Shown piece by piece: positions 18,380 through 27,458 of a stretch of DNA of 64,000 bases. Position 1 is the stretch's first letter. The number at the start of each line of letters is the position of its first letter. Below the pieces are notes generated by a model. It ran no database searches, was not told the DNA's origin, and saw only the letters and a list, made by a program, of their open reading frames with translations. A program made the position numbers and the translations under genes. Origin of the DNA: Tabrizicola oligotrophica (GTDB taxonomy: Bacteria; Pseudomonadota; Alphaproteobacteria; Rhodobacterales; Rhodobacteraceae); the NCBI RefSeq assembly GCF_011008935.1, contig NZ_JAAIVJ010000007.1:1-64000 (forward strand). The letters run 5' to 3'.

Positions 18380-20061
18380 CAGCCGCCGGCAAGATCGACA
18401 TGGCCAGGGCAAGACCCGCCAAGGCGGGGGATCTTCTTTTGGGCGAGGATTGGGAAACCGCCGAAGCCAGCCTTGATCCGGCCATCACCGAGGGCCGGGC
18501 ACGGCGCAGCCTGATCTCGCTCAACCGCTCGCCCCTGGCCCGCAAGATCATTGTCTTCAACCTTCTGGCGCTGATTGTGCTGGTTTCGGGTGTGCTGTTC
18601 CTGAACCCGTTCCGTGACAGCCTTGTGGTTCAGCGCGAAAAGGCGCTCGTCACCGAAGCCCAGCTTGTGGCCAATGTCGTCAGCGCCAGCCAGGCCGCCG
18701 GCGGGGCCTTGCCGCGCAGCGTCGGGGATATCGCCGTCGGGCCGGGGCTTGAGGTGTTCCTGTTTGATCCGTCCGGCGCCTTGATCGCGCAGGGGCGGGG
18801 CAAGGCGCGGCCGGGCCAGACGCAGGAAAAGCCGCGCTCGACGGTCATCACCGATTTTCTGAACACGATCTGGAGCGGGGTTTCCGGCGTGGTCGGCGGC
18901 AGCAATACCGTATCCCCGCCGGTCTCGGGAACCGCCCTTGCCGGGGATCTCTTTGCCAAGGCGGTGCTGGGTGAAACCGCCGTTGCAACCGGGCGCGGCG
19001 CGGGCGGCGGGGTGATCTTTTCGGTTGCGACACCGGTTGTCCAGAATGGAACTCTGCTCGGCGTCGTCGCCCTTGCTTCGGCCGAGGGTGAGATTGACCG
19101 TCTGGTCCGTTATGAGCGCGAGCAGATCCTTCAGATGTTCGTGATTGCGCTTCTGGTGTCGATCGGCCTGAGCCTTGTCCTGGCCTCGACCATTGCCAAT
19201 CCGCTGTCCGATCTGGCCGCCGCCGCCGAACTCGGGCGGGACCGCGATTCGCGCAAGCTGTCGCCGGGCCGCATCCGCATTCCCGATCTGGCCGCACGGC
19301 CCGACGAAATCGGGCGGCTCTCGATTGCGATGCGCGGCATGGTGGCCGCACTCTATGACCGGATCGAGGCCAACGAACAGTTCGCCGCCGACGTGAGCCA
19401 TGAAATCAAGAACCCGCTGGCCTCCTTGCGCTCGGCTGTCGGGTCCCTGCGCATGGTGAAGAAGGAAGAACACCGCGAGAAGCTTCTCGATGTGATCGAT
19501 CATGACGTGCGCCGGCTTGATCGCCTTGTCAGCGACATCTCGAATGCCTCGCGGCTGGACAGCGAACTGGTCAAGGAAGAGGAAGAGGAATTCAACCTCG
19601 TCATCACCCTGACCAATCTGGCGGAATTTCTCGGGCAGCAGGCGGGGGAAAAGGGGGTGGAGTTCATCACCGATTTCCCGGCCGATCCGATCCTGATCCG
19701 CGGGCTGGAGGGGCGTCTGGCGCAGGTCTTCGTCAACCTCATCAGCAATGCGATTTCGTTTTGCGAGGATGGCGACGCGGTGCGGGTCTGGGCGCGGCGG
19801 CGGGAAAACCGCGTGCTGATCGTGGTCGAGGATACCGGCCCCGGCATTCCGGAACAGGCCCTGGCCAAGGTGTTCAAGCGGTTCTACTCCGATCGTCCGG
19901 CCACGCATTTCGGCAACAACTCGGGCCTTGGCCTGTCGATCTCGAAGCAGATCGTCGAGGCGCATGGCGGGGTGATCTGGGCCGAAAACATCCGCCCGAC
20001 CAATGCCGACCCGACCTCCGACCCGTTGGGCGCGCGCTTCGTGGTAGGTCTGCCGATTTGA
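18376..20061 (+). CDS. chvG: Sensor histidine kinase ChvG
   Basis: Membrane sensor of 561 residues. A basic N-terminal tail precedes TM1 (about 55-75), then a periplasmic region of about 180 residues, TM2 near residue 255, and a HAMP segment. The dimerisation box [13 protein letters not shown] has phospho-His342. The ATPase domain shows N-box [15 protein letters not shown] and [16 protein letters not shown]. It is the partner of ChvI. The ATG overlaps the chvI stop, and its own stop overlaps the presumed TTG start of hprK. Confidence 0.93.
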   Translation: MTAAGKIDMARARPAKAGDLLLGEDWETAEASLDPAITEGRARRSLISLNRSPLARKIIVFNLLALIVLVSGVLFLNPFRDSLVVQREKALVTEAQLVANVVSASQAAGGALPRSVGDIAVGPGLEVFLFDPSGALIAQGRGKARPGQTQEKPRSTVITDFLNTIWSGVSGVVGGSNTVSPPVSGTALAGDLFAKAVLGETAVATGRGAGGGVIFSVATPVVQNGTLLGVVALASAEGEIDRLVRYEREQILQMFVIALLVSIGLSLVLASTIANPLSDLAAAAELGRDRDSRKLSPGRIRIPDLAARPDEIGRLSIAMRGMVAALYDRIEANEQFAADVSHEIKNPLASLRSAVGSLRMVKKEEHREKLLDVIDHDVRRLDRLVSDISNASRLDSELVKEEEEEFNLVITLTNLAEFLGQQAGEKGVEFITDFPADPILIRGLEGRLAQVFVNLISNAISFCEDGDAVRVWARRRENRVLIVVEDTGPGIPEQALAKVFKRFYSDRPATHFGNNSGLGLSISKQIVEAHGGVIWAENIRPTNADPTSDPLGARFVVGLPI

Positions 20062-20483
20062 CCGCCGAGCCGCTCTTGCTGCATGCAAGCTGCGTGGCGG
20101 TGAAGGGGCGGGGGTTGCTGATAACCGGGCCTTCCGGCGCGGGAAAATCGACGCTGGCGCTGCAGATGATGGCACTGGGCGCCGATCTGGTGGCGGACGA
20201 CCAGACTATGATGCGCCCGAGGGCAGGCAAGCTGATCGCCTTTGCGCCGACGCCGACCGCTGGTCTGATCGAGGCCCGCTTTCTCGGCCTGCTCAATGCG
20301 CCGCATCTGCCAGAAACCGAGATCGCCCTGGTGATCGACCTTGCCCGGCTTGAGACCGACCGACTGCCGCCCTTTCGGGAAATTGCCATTGCCGGCATCA
20401 CCTGTGCCCTTGCCTATTCCAGCGCCGCGCCCCATCTTCCATCTTCGCTCATGTGCTGGCTTGCGCATGGGCGGCGGGCCTGA
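20058..20483 (+). CDS. hprK: Short-form HPr kinase/phosphorylase
   Basis: Phosphorylates HPr on Ser46 as a regulatory switch. Only the C-terminal kinase domain is present (141 residues); the N-terminal domain of Gram-positive HprK is absent, which is normal for alphaproteobacterial versions. The Walker A GPSGAGKSTL lies near residues 24-33, followed by DLVADDQ. No ATG fits the N terminus, so I used TTG 20058, which overlaps the chvG stop by four bases. The target residue Ser46 is present in the HPr encoded downstream. Confidence 0.88.
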   Translation: MTAEPLLLHASCVAVKGRGLLITGPSGAGKSTLALQMMALGADLVADDQTMMRPRAGKLIAFAPTPTAGLIEARFLGLLNAPHLPETEIALVIDLARLETDRLPPFREIAIAGITCALAYSSAAPHLPSSLMCWLAHGRRA

Positions 20484-20489
20484 GGGACG

Positions 20490-21407
20490 ATGCGCGTGCC
20501 GGAACGAACTGACCACCAGCAGACGGAACACCGGCTGATCCTTGTGACCGGACCCTCGGGGGCCGGACGGTCGACCGCGATTCATGCGCTGGAGGATCTG
20601 GGCTATGAGGTCATCGACAACCTGCCCCTGACGCTGATCCCGCATCTGATCGACGGGCCGTCCTTGGGCCATCCGATTGCGCTGGGACTTGACGTGCGCA
20701 ACCGTGACTTCAGCGCGACGGCGCTGATCGAGCTGATCGACACGCTGACCCGCGATCCGCGCGTGGGGCTTGAGCTGCTCTATCTCGACTGCGCCCCGAA
20801 CACGCTGATCAACCGCTACAGCCAGACCAGGCGCCGCCACCCGCTCGCTTCGGCAGAGACCCCGAGCGAAGGGATCTCCCGCGAACTGGACCTTCTGGCA
20901 CCGATCCGCGTGCGGGCGGACCACCTGATCGACACCACCGAAATGTCGCCCCATGACCTGAAAGCCGAGATTCAGGGCTGGTTCAGTCGGGGGGCGGCAA
21001 AGCCCATGGCGGTTTCGGTGCAAAGCTTCAGCTACAAGCGGGGCCTGCCGCGCGGGCTCGACATGGTGTTCGACTGCCGCTTCCTGCGCAATCCCTACTG
21101 GGACCCGGATTTGCGGCAAAGGGACGGGCGTGCTCCGCAGGTTGCGGCCCATATCGCCGAGGATCCGCGCTTCGTTGACTTCATCGAACGGGTGTCCGGG
21201 CTGCTGCTGATGCTGCTGCCGGCGCATCTGGCAGAAGGCAAGGCACATCTTTCGATCGGCTTTGGTTGCACAGGCGGGCAGCACCGCTCTGTTGCAGTCG
21301 CAGAAAAATTGAGCAAGGTGCTTGCAGATGCAGGCTGGCCGGTGTCAAAACGGCATCGGGAACTGGAACGGCGGGGCACAGAGGCCACGTCGGGGAAATC
21401 GGGGTGA
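20490..21407 (+). CDS. rapZ: RNase adapter/nucleotide-binding protein RapZ
   Basis: RapZ (YvcJ/YhbJ) family, 305 residues. The N-terminal P-loop is GPSGAGRST, with Arg in place of the usual Lys, and a YEVIDNLPL motif follows. The C-terminal domain carries [14 protein letters not shown] and [16 protein letters not shown]. In E. coli RapZ delivers GlmZ sRNA to RNase E; in alphaproteobacteria its role is unclear, though it is always near hprK and PTS genes. It starts six bases after hprK. Confidence 0.92.
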   Translation: MRVPERTDHQQTEHRLILVTGPSGAGRSTAIHALEDLGYEVIDNLPLTLIPHLIDGPSLGHPIALGLDVRNRDFSATALIELIDTLTRDPRVGLELLYLDCAPNTLINRYSQTRRRHPLASAETPSEGISRELDLLAPIRVRADHLIDTTEMSPHDLKAEIQGWFSRGAAKPMAVSVQSFSYKRGLPRGLDMVFDCRFLRNPYWDPDLRQRDGRAPQVAAHIAEDPRFVDFIERVSGLLLMLLPAHLAEGKAHLSIGFGCTGGQHRSVAVAEKLSKVLADAGWPVSKRHRELERRGTEATSGKSG

Positions 21408-21414
21408 TTGGCGC

Positions 21415-21816
21415 GTGATCGGCATCGTGATCGTGGCACATGGTGGCTTGGCGCGGGAATATCTCGCCGCCATCGAACATGTCGTGGGACCGCAGACGGC
21501 CATCCGCGCCATCACGATCGAGGATGACCACGATCGCGGCGAGAAGCAGGCCGAAATCTGCGCGGCCACGGATGAGGTCGATGAGGGCTCTGGCGTCGTG
21601 CTGGTGACCGACATGTTCGGCGGCTCGCCGTCCAATCTGTCGCTGATGGCCTGTGCCGGAGCCGGCCGGCGCATCCTTTACGGGGCCAACCTGCCCATGC
21701 TCATCAAACTGGCAAAATCCCGCGACCTGCCGGTTGCCGATGCCGTCGCGGCGGCGCTGGAAGCCGGTCGCAAATACATCAACAGTCTCGATCTGGGTGG
21801 GGGGGACGCCGCATGA
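21415..21816 (+). CDS. PTS EIIA component, mannose family
   Basis: The 133-residue single-domain protein starts at GTG 21415. The N-terminal VIVAHGGLAREYL carries the phosphorylatable His9, and VVLVTDMFGGSPSNLSLM is the second EIIA-Man motif. No sugar permease genes (EIIB, EIIC) occur nearby, so it belongs to the incomplete regulatory PTS of alphaproteobacteria rather than to a sugar uptake system. It overlaps ptsH by four bases. Confidence 0.92.
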   Translation: MIGIVIVAHGGLAREYLAAIEHVVGPQTAIRAITIEDDHDRGEKQAEICAATDEVDEGSGVVLVTDMFGGSPSNLSLMACAGAGRRILYGANLPMLIKLAKSRDLPVADAVAAALEAGRKYINSLDLGGGDAA

Positions 21817-22082
21817 CCGCGCAAGTCCTGAGAATCGTCAACGAAAAGGGCCTGCACGCCCGCGCATCGGCCAAGTTCGTGGAGCTTGTCGAGGCCCATG
21901 ACGCCATGGCCGAGGTCAGCAAGGACGGCATGACAGTGTCGGGCGACTCGATCATGGGGCTTTTGATGTTGGCAGCCTCGCGCGGAACCTCTATTGAGGT
22001 CCGGACAAGCGGGGCGCAGGCGGTCGAACTGGCTGGCGCGCTTGAGGCCCTGGTGGCCAACCGCTTTGGCGAGGACCGCTGA
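21813..22082 (+). CDS. ptsH: Phosphocarrier protein HPr
   Basis: The 89-residue HPr has the active-site motif KGLHARASAKF with His15 and the regulatory serine in SGDSIMGLLML at exactly residue 46, the site used by HprK. With EIIA and HprK upstream it forms the regulatory PTS. Enzyme I is not in the window and must be encoded elsewhere. Confidence 0.96.
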   Translation: MTAQVLRIVNEKGLHARASAKFVELVEAHDAMAEVSKDGMTVSGDSIMGLLMLAASRGTSIEVRTSGAQAVELAGALEALVANRFGEDR

Positions 22083-22112
22083 CACGGTGGACCGACGGGA
22101 AGGCTTGGGTTC

Positions 22113-22991
22113 GTGATCGACACGCCGCAACTGGAAGAGACCCCGCTGGCCGGGACAAGCGCCAAGGTCGAGCGCACCTATGACATGCGGCGGCTGTCCT
22201 ACGCCGGCACCTTCAAGAACCCCGTCAAGGCCAATGCGATCCGCACGCTGGAATGGCTGACCGCAAAGGTCACGCTGCTGCGGCTGATCCGCAGTTTCGA
22301 AAAATCCGGGGCGCCGTTCGGGGCGCCGTTCTGGCCCAAGGCGATCCGCCACATGGGCATCCGCATCGACACCCCGCCCGAGGAGATTGCCCGCATCCCC
22401 AAGACCGGGGCGGTGGTCGTGGTGGCCAACCACCCGTCGGGACTGGTGGATGGCATGATCATGGCCGAAATGGTCAACCGCGTGCGGTCGGACTTCAAGA
22501 TCCTGACGCGCAGCCTTCTGACCGGAATCCCCGAGGTCGAGGAATTCATGATCCCCGTGCCTTTCCCGCATGAGGACAACGCGCGTGAGCTGGGCCTGCA
22601 GATGCGGGACGAAACGATGAGGCACCTCAAGGCGGGTGGGGTCATCATCCTGTTTCCGGCCGGCAAGGTGGCGATGTCCGAAGGCTGGTGGGGGCCGGCG
22701 ATCGAGGCGGAATGGAATGTCTTTACCCACAAGATCGTGCGGTCCTCGGGCGCGACCATCGTGCCGATGTTCTTTGCCGGCCAGAACAGCCGCACGTTCC
22801 TGATTGCCAACAAGCTGTCGGACACGTTGCGGCAGGGCTTGCTTCTGTATGAAATCAAGCGGGCGCTGTTCAAGCCGCAGCGCCCCTTCATCGGCGAGCC
22901 GATTCCGGCGAGCGAACTTGCCAAATGGGAAGGCAACCCGCGCGGGTTCCTCGCTTGGCTGCGCCAGCACACGCTGGATCTGGGCAAGTAA
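22113..22991 (+). CDS. Lysophospholipid acyltransferase (PlsC-like) family protein
   Basis: The 292-residue protein starts at GTG 22113. It carries the acyltransferase motif NHPSGLVDG (the H-x4-D site, motif I) and later FPAGKVAMSEG, equivalent to the motif III FPEG block, then a TIVPMFFAGQNSR stretch. No clear membrane anchor is seen. The family transfers acyl groups to glycerolipids or ornithine lipids; the exact acceptor cannot be read. It follows ptsH by 30 bases and may be cotranscribed. Confidence 0.85.
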   Translation: MIDTPQLEETPLAGTSAKVERTYDMRRLSYAGTFKNPVKANAIRTLEWLTAKVTLLRLIRSFEKSGAPFGAPFWPKAIRHMGIRIDTPPEEIARIPKTGAVVVVANHPSGLVDGMIMAEMVNRVRSDFKILTRSLLTGIPEVEEFMIPVPFPHEDNARELGLQMRDETMRHLKAGGVIILFPAGKVAMSEGWWGPAIEAEWNVFTHKIVRSSGATIVPMFFAGQNSRTFLIANKLSDTLRQGLLLYEIKRALFKPQRPFIGEPIPASELAKWEGNPRGFLAWLRQHTLDLGK

Positions 22992-23039
22992 CCCGGCCTC
23001 CTCGACGTCTTGCAGACGCTGGTCGGCCTGCCCTCTGGC

Positions 23040-23915
23040 TCAGCGGGTCGGAACCGGAACTTCGCCGCGATAATCGTAGAAGCCGCGCTGGGTCTTGCGG
23101 CCAAGCCAGCCCGCCTCGACATATTTGGTCAGCAGCGGGCAGGGCCGGTATTTGGTGTCGGCCAGCCCTTCGTGCAGCACGTTCATGATGGCAAGACAGG
23201 TGTCGAGCCCGATGAAATCGGCCAGTTCCAGCGGCCCCATCGGGTGATTGGCCCCAAGCTTCAGCGCCTGGTCGATGGAGCGCACATTGCCGACGCCTTC
23301 ATAAAGCGCATAGACCGCCTCGTTGATCATCGGGATCAGGATGCGGTTGACGATGAAGGCGGGGTAATCCTCGGCGCTGGCGGCGGTCTTGCCCAGCTTG
23401 CCCACGACGGCCAGCAAGGTGTCATAGGTGTCGGTATTGGTGGCAATGCCGCGGATCAGCTCCACCAGTTGCATCACCGGCACCGGGTTCATGAAGTGAA
23501 AGCCCATGAACCGTTCCGGCCGGTCGGTCCTTGACGCCAGCCGGGTGATCGAAATCGACGAGGTGTTGGAAGTCAGGATCGTCTGCGCCCCGAGATGCGG
23601 TGCGAGCGTCTCGAAGATCTGGTTCTTGATCGGCTCGCGTTCGGTCGCGGCCTCGATGATCAGGTCGCAGGGGCCAAGCTCGGGCAGGGCAAGCGTGGTC
23701 TTGATGCGCCCCATCGCGCCGGCGCGGTCCTCTTCGGAGATCTTCCCGCGCGAGGCCTGGCGTTCCAGATTCTTGTCGATGGTGGCGACGGCCTTTTTCA
23801 GCCCGTCCTCGGAAATGTCGTTCAAGAGAACGTCATAGCCTGAAAGCGCAAAGACATGGGCGATCCCGTTGCCCATCTGGCCCGCGCCCACAATCCCGAC
23901 CGACCGGATATCCAT
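23040..23915 (-). CDS. 3-hydroxybutyryl-CoA dehydrogenase
   Basis: NAD(P)-dependent oxidation of 3-hydroxyacyl-CoA, or the reverse. The 291-residue protein has the N-terminal Rossmann motif VGIVGAGQMGNGIAHVF, SNTSSISIT, the active-site region RFMGFHFMNPVPVM, and the C-terminal domain with GANHPMGPLELADFIGLD. ATG 23915 is the start, although the frame stays open far upstream. In relatives this gene tends to follow etfA; here a plus-strand block of about 4.5 kb lies between them. Confidence 0.93.
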   Translation of the reverse strand: MDIRSVGIVGAGQMGNGIAHVFALSGYDVLLNDISEDGLKKAVATIDKNLERQASRGKISEEDRAGAMGRIKTTLALPELGPCDLIIEAATEREPIKNQIFETLAPHLGAQTILTSNTSSISITRLASRTDRPERFMGFHFMNPVPVMQLVELIRGIATNTDTYDTLLAVVGKLGKTAASAEDYPAFIVNRILIPMINEAVYALYEGVGNVRSIDQALKLGANHPMGPLELADFIGLDTCLAIMNVLHEGLADTKYRPCPLLTKYVEAGWLGRKTQRGFYDYRGEVPVPTR

Positions 23916-23940
23916 GCTGCCCCCTTGGTTTTCTCTGCCC

Positions 23941-23970
23941 AACATAGGCCGGGCGCGCAGGCGGGGGCAA
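23941..23970 (-). promoter_or_regulatory. Possible promoter of the hydroxybutyryl-CoA dehydrogenase gene
   Basis: Read on the minus strand, TTGCCC (23970-23965) and TATGTT (23946-23941) are 18 bases apart and end 25 bases before the ATG. This is a reasonable sigma-70-type match in the divergent gap to the DUF6473 gene. Confidence 0.35.
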
Positions 23971-24071
23971 GGGCAGCAAAACTCATGGGAATTCGAGCAA
24001 ATGCAAACATTAGCGGCTTGGTAAGGGGAATCGGGCACTCTGGCTTTGGGTGTGAAATCTATGGGTGTGTG

Positions 24072-24899
24072 ATGGCCTATGCCTTTCCGGGCGCGGGGGC
24101 GCTCGACTATTCGCCGTGCAGCTATGCTGCATCGGGGCTGACCTTTCGCGGCCCGAGGGCCGATCTGAGGGAGCCTTTCATCAGTTGCATCGGGGGGACG
24201 GAGACCTATGGCAAGTTCATCCCGACGCCCTATCCCGACATTCTGGAGGAAATGCTGGAAGTGCAGGTGGCCAATCTGGGCTGCGTGAATGCGGGGCCGG
24301 AGGTTTTCGTGCAGGAGCGCGCCCTGATGCAGGCGCTGTCCGGCGGCCTGGCCTGCGTGGTGCAGATCACCGGGGCGCAGAACCTGTCGAACCGCTATTA
24401 CTCGGTGCATCCGCGCCGCAATGACCGTTTCACCGGGCCGACGCCCCTGCTTCGGTCGCTGTTCCGGCAGGTGGATTTCACCGAGTTCAGCTTTACCCGC
24501 CACCTGATGCACGTCTTGCAAACCCATTCGGCGGATCGGTTCGAAGTGCTGGTCGAGGAATTGCGGGCGGCCTGGGTGGCGCGGATGAAGGATCTGCTGG
24601 GGCAGATCAGGTGCCCGACAGTGCTGCTCTGGCTGGCCGATGCCGCCCCCCCCGCGCCCGGCAGGCGGGCCGATCTGGCCCGCGATCCCATGCTGGTCGA
24701 TGCCGAAATGGTCGCGGCGATCCGGCCCTTGGCCACGGCCTATGTCGAAATGCTGCCCAGTCCGCAGGCACGGGCCAAAGGGGCGGAAGGCATGGCCTTT
24801 GGCCCGCTTGAGGCCCATGCGGCCGCCAGCCTGCCCGGTCCCGTCGTGCATTACGATCTGGCCAAGCGGCTGGTGCCGGTGCTGCGGCAGTTGATCTGA
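24072..24899 (+). CDS. DUF6473 family protein
   Basis: The 275-residue protein begins MAYAFPGAGALDYSPC. Family-like features are LTFRGPRADL, then ISCIGGTETYGKF, and NLGCVNAGPEVFV, a Gly/Asn pattern that recalls SGNH-type hydrolase blocks. The family is largely restricted to Rhodobacteraceae and its function is unknown. No signal peptide or membrane segment is clear. It is divergent from the hydroxybutyryl-CoA dehydrogenase gene and followed by a long hairpin. Confidence 0.75.
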   Translation: MAYAFPGAGALDYSPCSYAASGLTFRGPRADLREPFISCIGGTETYGKFIPTPYPDILEEMLEVQVANLGCVNAGPEVFVQERALMQALSGGLACVVQITGAQNLSNRYYSVHPRRNDRFTGPTPLLRSLFRQVDFTEFSFTRHLMHVLQTHSADRFEVLVEELRAAWVARMKDLLGQIRCPTVLLWLADAAPPAPGRRADLARDPMLVDAEMVAAIRPLATAYVEMLPSPQARAKGAEGMAFGPLEAHAAASLPGPVVHYDLAKRLVPVLRQLI

Positions 24900-24931
24900 C
24901 GAGGGCATCCGCCATGCGAACATCCTTGAGG

Positions 24932-24970
24932 CAGAGGCATTGGTTAGTCTTAAACTAATCAATGCCTCTG
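24932..24970 (+). terminator. 17-bp stem-loop followed by a T-rich tract
   Basis: CAGAGGCATTGGTTAGT (24932-24948) and ACTAATCAATGCCTCTG (24954-24970) pair over all 17 positions with one G-U wobble and a five-base loop. GGATTTCTTTCTTTT follows. This looks like a strong intrinsic terminator for the DUF6473 gene, though such a long, less GC-rich inverted repeat could also be an operator or attenuator for the next gene. Confidence 0.7.
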
Positions 24971-25041
24971 GATTTCTTTCTTTTAACTTGCTAAGTTTTC
25001 CCGCATCCCTGCCCGCCAGAACGGCGCGAAAGGAAACTCGG

Positions 25042-26292
25042 ATGGGACGGGAAATGATCGATACGCTGGTGGTGGGGGCCGGTCAGGCCGGGGTCGCGAT
25101 GAGCGAGCATCTGGGCCGCGCGGGTGTGCCGCATCTGGTTCTGGAACGTGCGCGCATCGCCGAGCGGTGGCGCTCGGAGCGCTGGGATTCGCTGGTCGCC
25201 AACGGCCCGGCCTGGCACGACCGCTTTCCGGGGCTGGAGTTCGAAGGCTTCGGCCCGGACGAGTTCGTGCCGAAGGACAAGGTCGCCGAGTATTTCGAGG
25301 CTTATGCGAAGAAATTTGACGCGCCGATCCGCTGCGGGGTGGAAGTGAAGAAGGTCACCCGGCGCGAGGGCGGGCCGGGCTTCATCGTCGAAACCTCCGA
25401 TGGTGTGATCGAGGCCAATCGGGTGGTGTCGGCCACCGGGCCGTTCCAGAAGCCGGTGATCCCGCCGGTCGCCCCCAGGGACGCGGGTCTCTACCAGATC
25501 CATTCTGCCGGCTACCACAACCCGGAACAACTGCCCGACGGCGCGGTTCTGGTCGTTGGTGCCGGGTCGTCCGGTGTGCAGATCGCCGATGAGCTGAACC
25601 GCGCAGGCCGCAAGGTCTACCTCTCGGTTGGCGCCCATGACCGCCCGCCGCGCGCCTATCGCGGCCGGGATTTCGTCTGGTGGCTGGGGGTGCTGGGCCT
25701 TTGGGATCTGGAGGCGATGGCGCCGGGCACCGAACATGTGACGATTGCGGTCAGCGGTGCCTATGGTGGAAAGACCATTGATTTCCGTGAGTTGGCACAT
25801 CAAGGCATCACGCTCGTCGGCCTGACCGAAGCCTTCGGCAACGGCAAGGCGCATTTTGCCAACACCCTGAACGACAACATCCGCCGCGGCGATGAGAACC
25901 TCATGGGTCTTCTCGATGCCGCCGACGCCTGGGTAATGCGCAACGGCGCCGACCTGCCGGAAGAACCCGCGGCGCGGCGCGTTCTGGCGGACCCCGACTG
26001 CATGAAGAACCCGGTCCTTGAACTGGATCTGGCGGCGGCGGGTGTCACCGCGATCATCTGGGCCACGGGCTATGCCACGGACTTCAGCTGGCTGCCGTCC
26101 GGCGCACTGGATGCCAAGGGCAAGCCCCGGCACCAACGCGGCGTTTCGGCCGAGCCGGGGGTGTATTTCGTCGGCCTGCCCTGGCTGTCGCGCCGGGGGT
26201 CCACCTTCATCTGGGGGGTCTGGCACGATGCCCGCCATGTGGCCGACCATATCGCCACCCAGCGCAAGTATCTGGAGTATCGCAAGGGCTGA
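25042..26292 (+). CDS. Flavin-containing monooxygenase-like FAD/NAD(P)-dependent oxidoreductase
   Basis: The 416-residue protein has two nucleotide-binding motifs: FAD site VVGAGQAGVAMSEHLGRAG at residue 9 onward and NADPH site LVVGAGSSGVQIADELNRAG near 170. A C-terminal IIWATGYATDF matches the ATG/TGY motif of FMO and N-hydroxylating enzymes. The FMO fingerprint FxGxxxHxxxY is only loosely recognisable (YQIHSAGYHNPEQL). The substrate is unknown. It starts at ATG 25042 behind AGGAAACTC and is the first gene of a run with RidA, DUF1028 and LysR genes, so oxidation of an amine or imine-forming compound is a reasonable guess. Confidence 0.82.
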   Translation: MGREMIDTLVVGAGQAGVAMSEHLGRAGVPHLVLERARIAERWRSERWDSLVANGPAWHDRFPGLEFEGFGPDEFVPKDKVAEYFEAYAKKFDAPIRCGVEVKKVTRREGGPGFIVETSDGVIEANRVVSATGPFQKPVIPPVAPRDAGLYQIHSAGYHNPEQLPDGAVLVVGAGSSGVQIADELNRAGRKVYLSVGAHDRPPRAYRGRDFVWWLGVLGLWDLEAMAPGTEHVTIAVSGAYGGKTIDFRELAHQGITLVGLTEAFGNGKAHFANTLNDNIRRGDENLMGLLDAADAWVMRNGADLPEEPAARRVLADPDCMKNPVLELDLAAAGVTAIIWATGYATDFSWLPSGALDAKGKPRHQRGVSAEPGVYFVGLPWLSRRGSTFIWGVWHDARHVADHIATQRKYLEYRKG

Positions 26293-26306
26293 GGCCCGTT
26301 GCCTTT

Positions 26307-26326
26307 GCCTGCCCACGCGGGCAGGC
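26307..26326 (+). repeat. Hairpin between the monooxygenase and RidA genes
   Basis: GCCTGCCC and GGGCAGGC form an 8-bp stem with a four-base loop. No T-run follows, and the next gene is on the same strand, so it may modulate mRNA stability or cause partial termination within the operon. Confidence 0.5.
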
Positions 26327-26356
26327 TTCCCCGAACAGGACGAACAGGAGACGACC

Positions 26357-26773
26357 ATGGCGCATTACCGCCACCGCAAGTTCAACACCAAGGACACCTA
26401 TCCCGAACAGAAGCTCGACAACGATCTCTGTCAGGCCGTCGTCACTGCAGGCGGGCGCACGATCTATCTGCGTGGCCAGTGCCCGCAAAATCTGGATGAT
26501 GCCAAGGACATCGGCAGCCACGATCCGGTGGAGCAGACCCACAAGGTCATGCAGAACATCCGCCAGCTGATCGAGGAATGCGGCGGCAAGATGGAGCATC
26601 TGGTCAAGGTCGTGGTCTACATCACAGACGTGCGCCATCGCGAGGCGGTTTACCGCACCATGGGCGAATACCTGAAAGGCGTGCATCCGGTTTCAACCGG
26701 GCTTGTGGTCAATGCGCTGGCCCGGCCGAACTGGCTGGTGGAAATCGACGGCACCGCCGTCATTCCGGATTGA
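26357..26773 (+). CDS. RidA family protein (enamine/imine deaminase-like)
   Basis: The 138-residue single-domain protein shows the RidA/YjgF/YER057c fold pattern: LRGQCPQN, a central helix with THKVMQNIRQLIEECGG, VVVYITD, and NALARPNWLVEIDGTAVI near the end with a conserved Arg at about 123 and Glu at about 129. Members hydrolyse reactive imines or enamines from PLP or flavin enzymes, and several subgroups sit in catabolic operons. Pairing with a flavin oxidoreductase and DUF1028 suggests a pathway-specific role. It is four bases upstream of the DUF1028 gene. Confidence 0.88.
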   Translation: MAHYRHRKFNTKDTYPEQKLDNDLCQAVVTAGGRTIYLRGQCPQNLDDAKDIGSHDPVEQTHKVMQNIRQLIEECGGKMEHLVKVVVYITDVRHREAVYRTMGEYLKGVHPVSTGLVVNALARPNWLVEIDGTAVIPD

Positions 26774-26777
26774 TCCC

Positions 26778-27452
26778 ATGACCTTCTCGCTTGTCGCCCG
26801 CTGCGCGGAAACCGGCATGTTCGGAGTGGCGATTTCCTCCTCCTCCCCTGCCGTGGCGGCGCGCTGCGCCTATGCGCGCGCCGGAGTGGGGGCGGTGGCG
26901 AGCCAGAATATCACCGATCCCCGGCTTGGGCCGATGGGGTTGGACCTGATGCAAAAGGGTCTTTCGGCGGCGGAAACCATTGCGGAAATCCGCAAGCAGG
27001 GCACATTCATCGACTATCGGCAGGTTCTGGTGGTCGATGCCAGAGGGGGTACGGCGATCCATTCCGGCCCGAAGGCGCTTGGCATCTGGTCCGAGGCGCA
27101 GGGGCCGGATGTGGCCTCGGGCGGCAACCTGCTGGCCGATCCGGCTGTGCCGCAGGCGATTGTCGATGGCTTCCGGGCCGCCAAAGGCCATCTCGGCGAC
27201 CGTCTCATCGCCGCGATGCGGGCCGGCGTGGCTGCGGGGGGCGAAGCCGGCCCGGTGCATTCCGCCGGGATGCGGCTTGTCGATGCCGTCGACTGGCCGG
27301 TGGCGGACCTGCGGGTCGACTGGTCTGACGACGATCCGATCGAGGCGCTTGCCCGGCTGTGGGATATCTACAAGCCGCAGCTTGGGGCCTATGTCCAGCG
27401 CGCGCTCGACCCGCGCGAGGCGCCGTCCTACGGCGTGCCGGGCGACGAATGA
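26778..27452 (+). CDS. DUF1028 family protein (Ntn-hydrolase-like)
   Basis: The 224-residue protein begins TFSLVARCAETGMFGVAISSSSPAV, the diagnostic DUF1028 start, and carries ASQNITDPRLGPMGLDLM and SGGNLLADPAV. The fold is thought to resemble Ntn hydrolases; the reaction is unknown. DUF1028 genes are often found with RidA genes and amidase- or peptidase-type enzymes. It lies between the RidA and LysR genes with short gaps of four and six bases. Confidence 0.88.
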   Translation: MTFSLVARCAETGMFGVAISSSSPAVAARCAYARAGVGAVASQNITDPRLGPMGLDLMQKGLSAAETIAEIRKQGTFIDYRQVLVVDARGGTAIHSGPKALGIWSEAQGPDVASGGNLLADPAVPQAIVDGFRAAKGHLGDRLIAAMRAGVAAGGEAGPVHSAGMRLVDAVDWPVADLRVDWSDDDPIEALARLWDIYKPQLGAYVQRALDPREAPSYGVPGDE

Positions 27453-27458
27453 CGCGCG

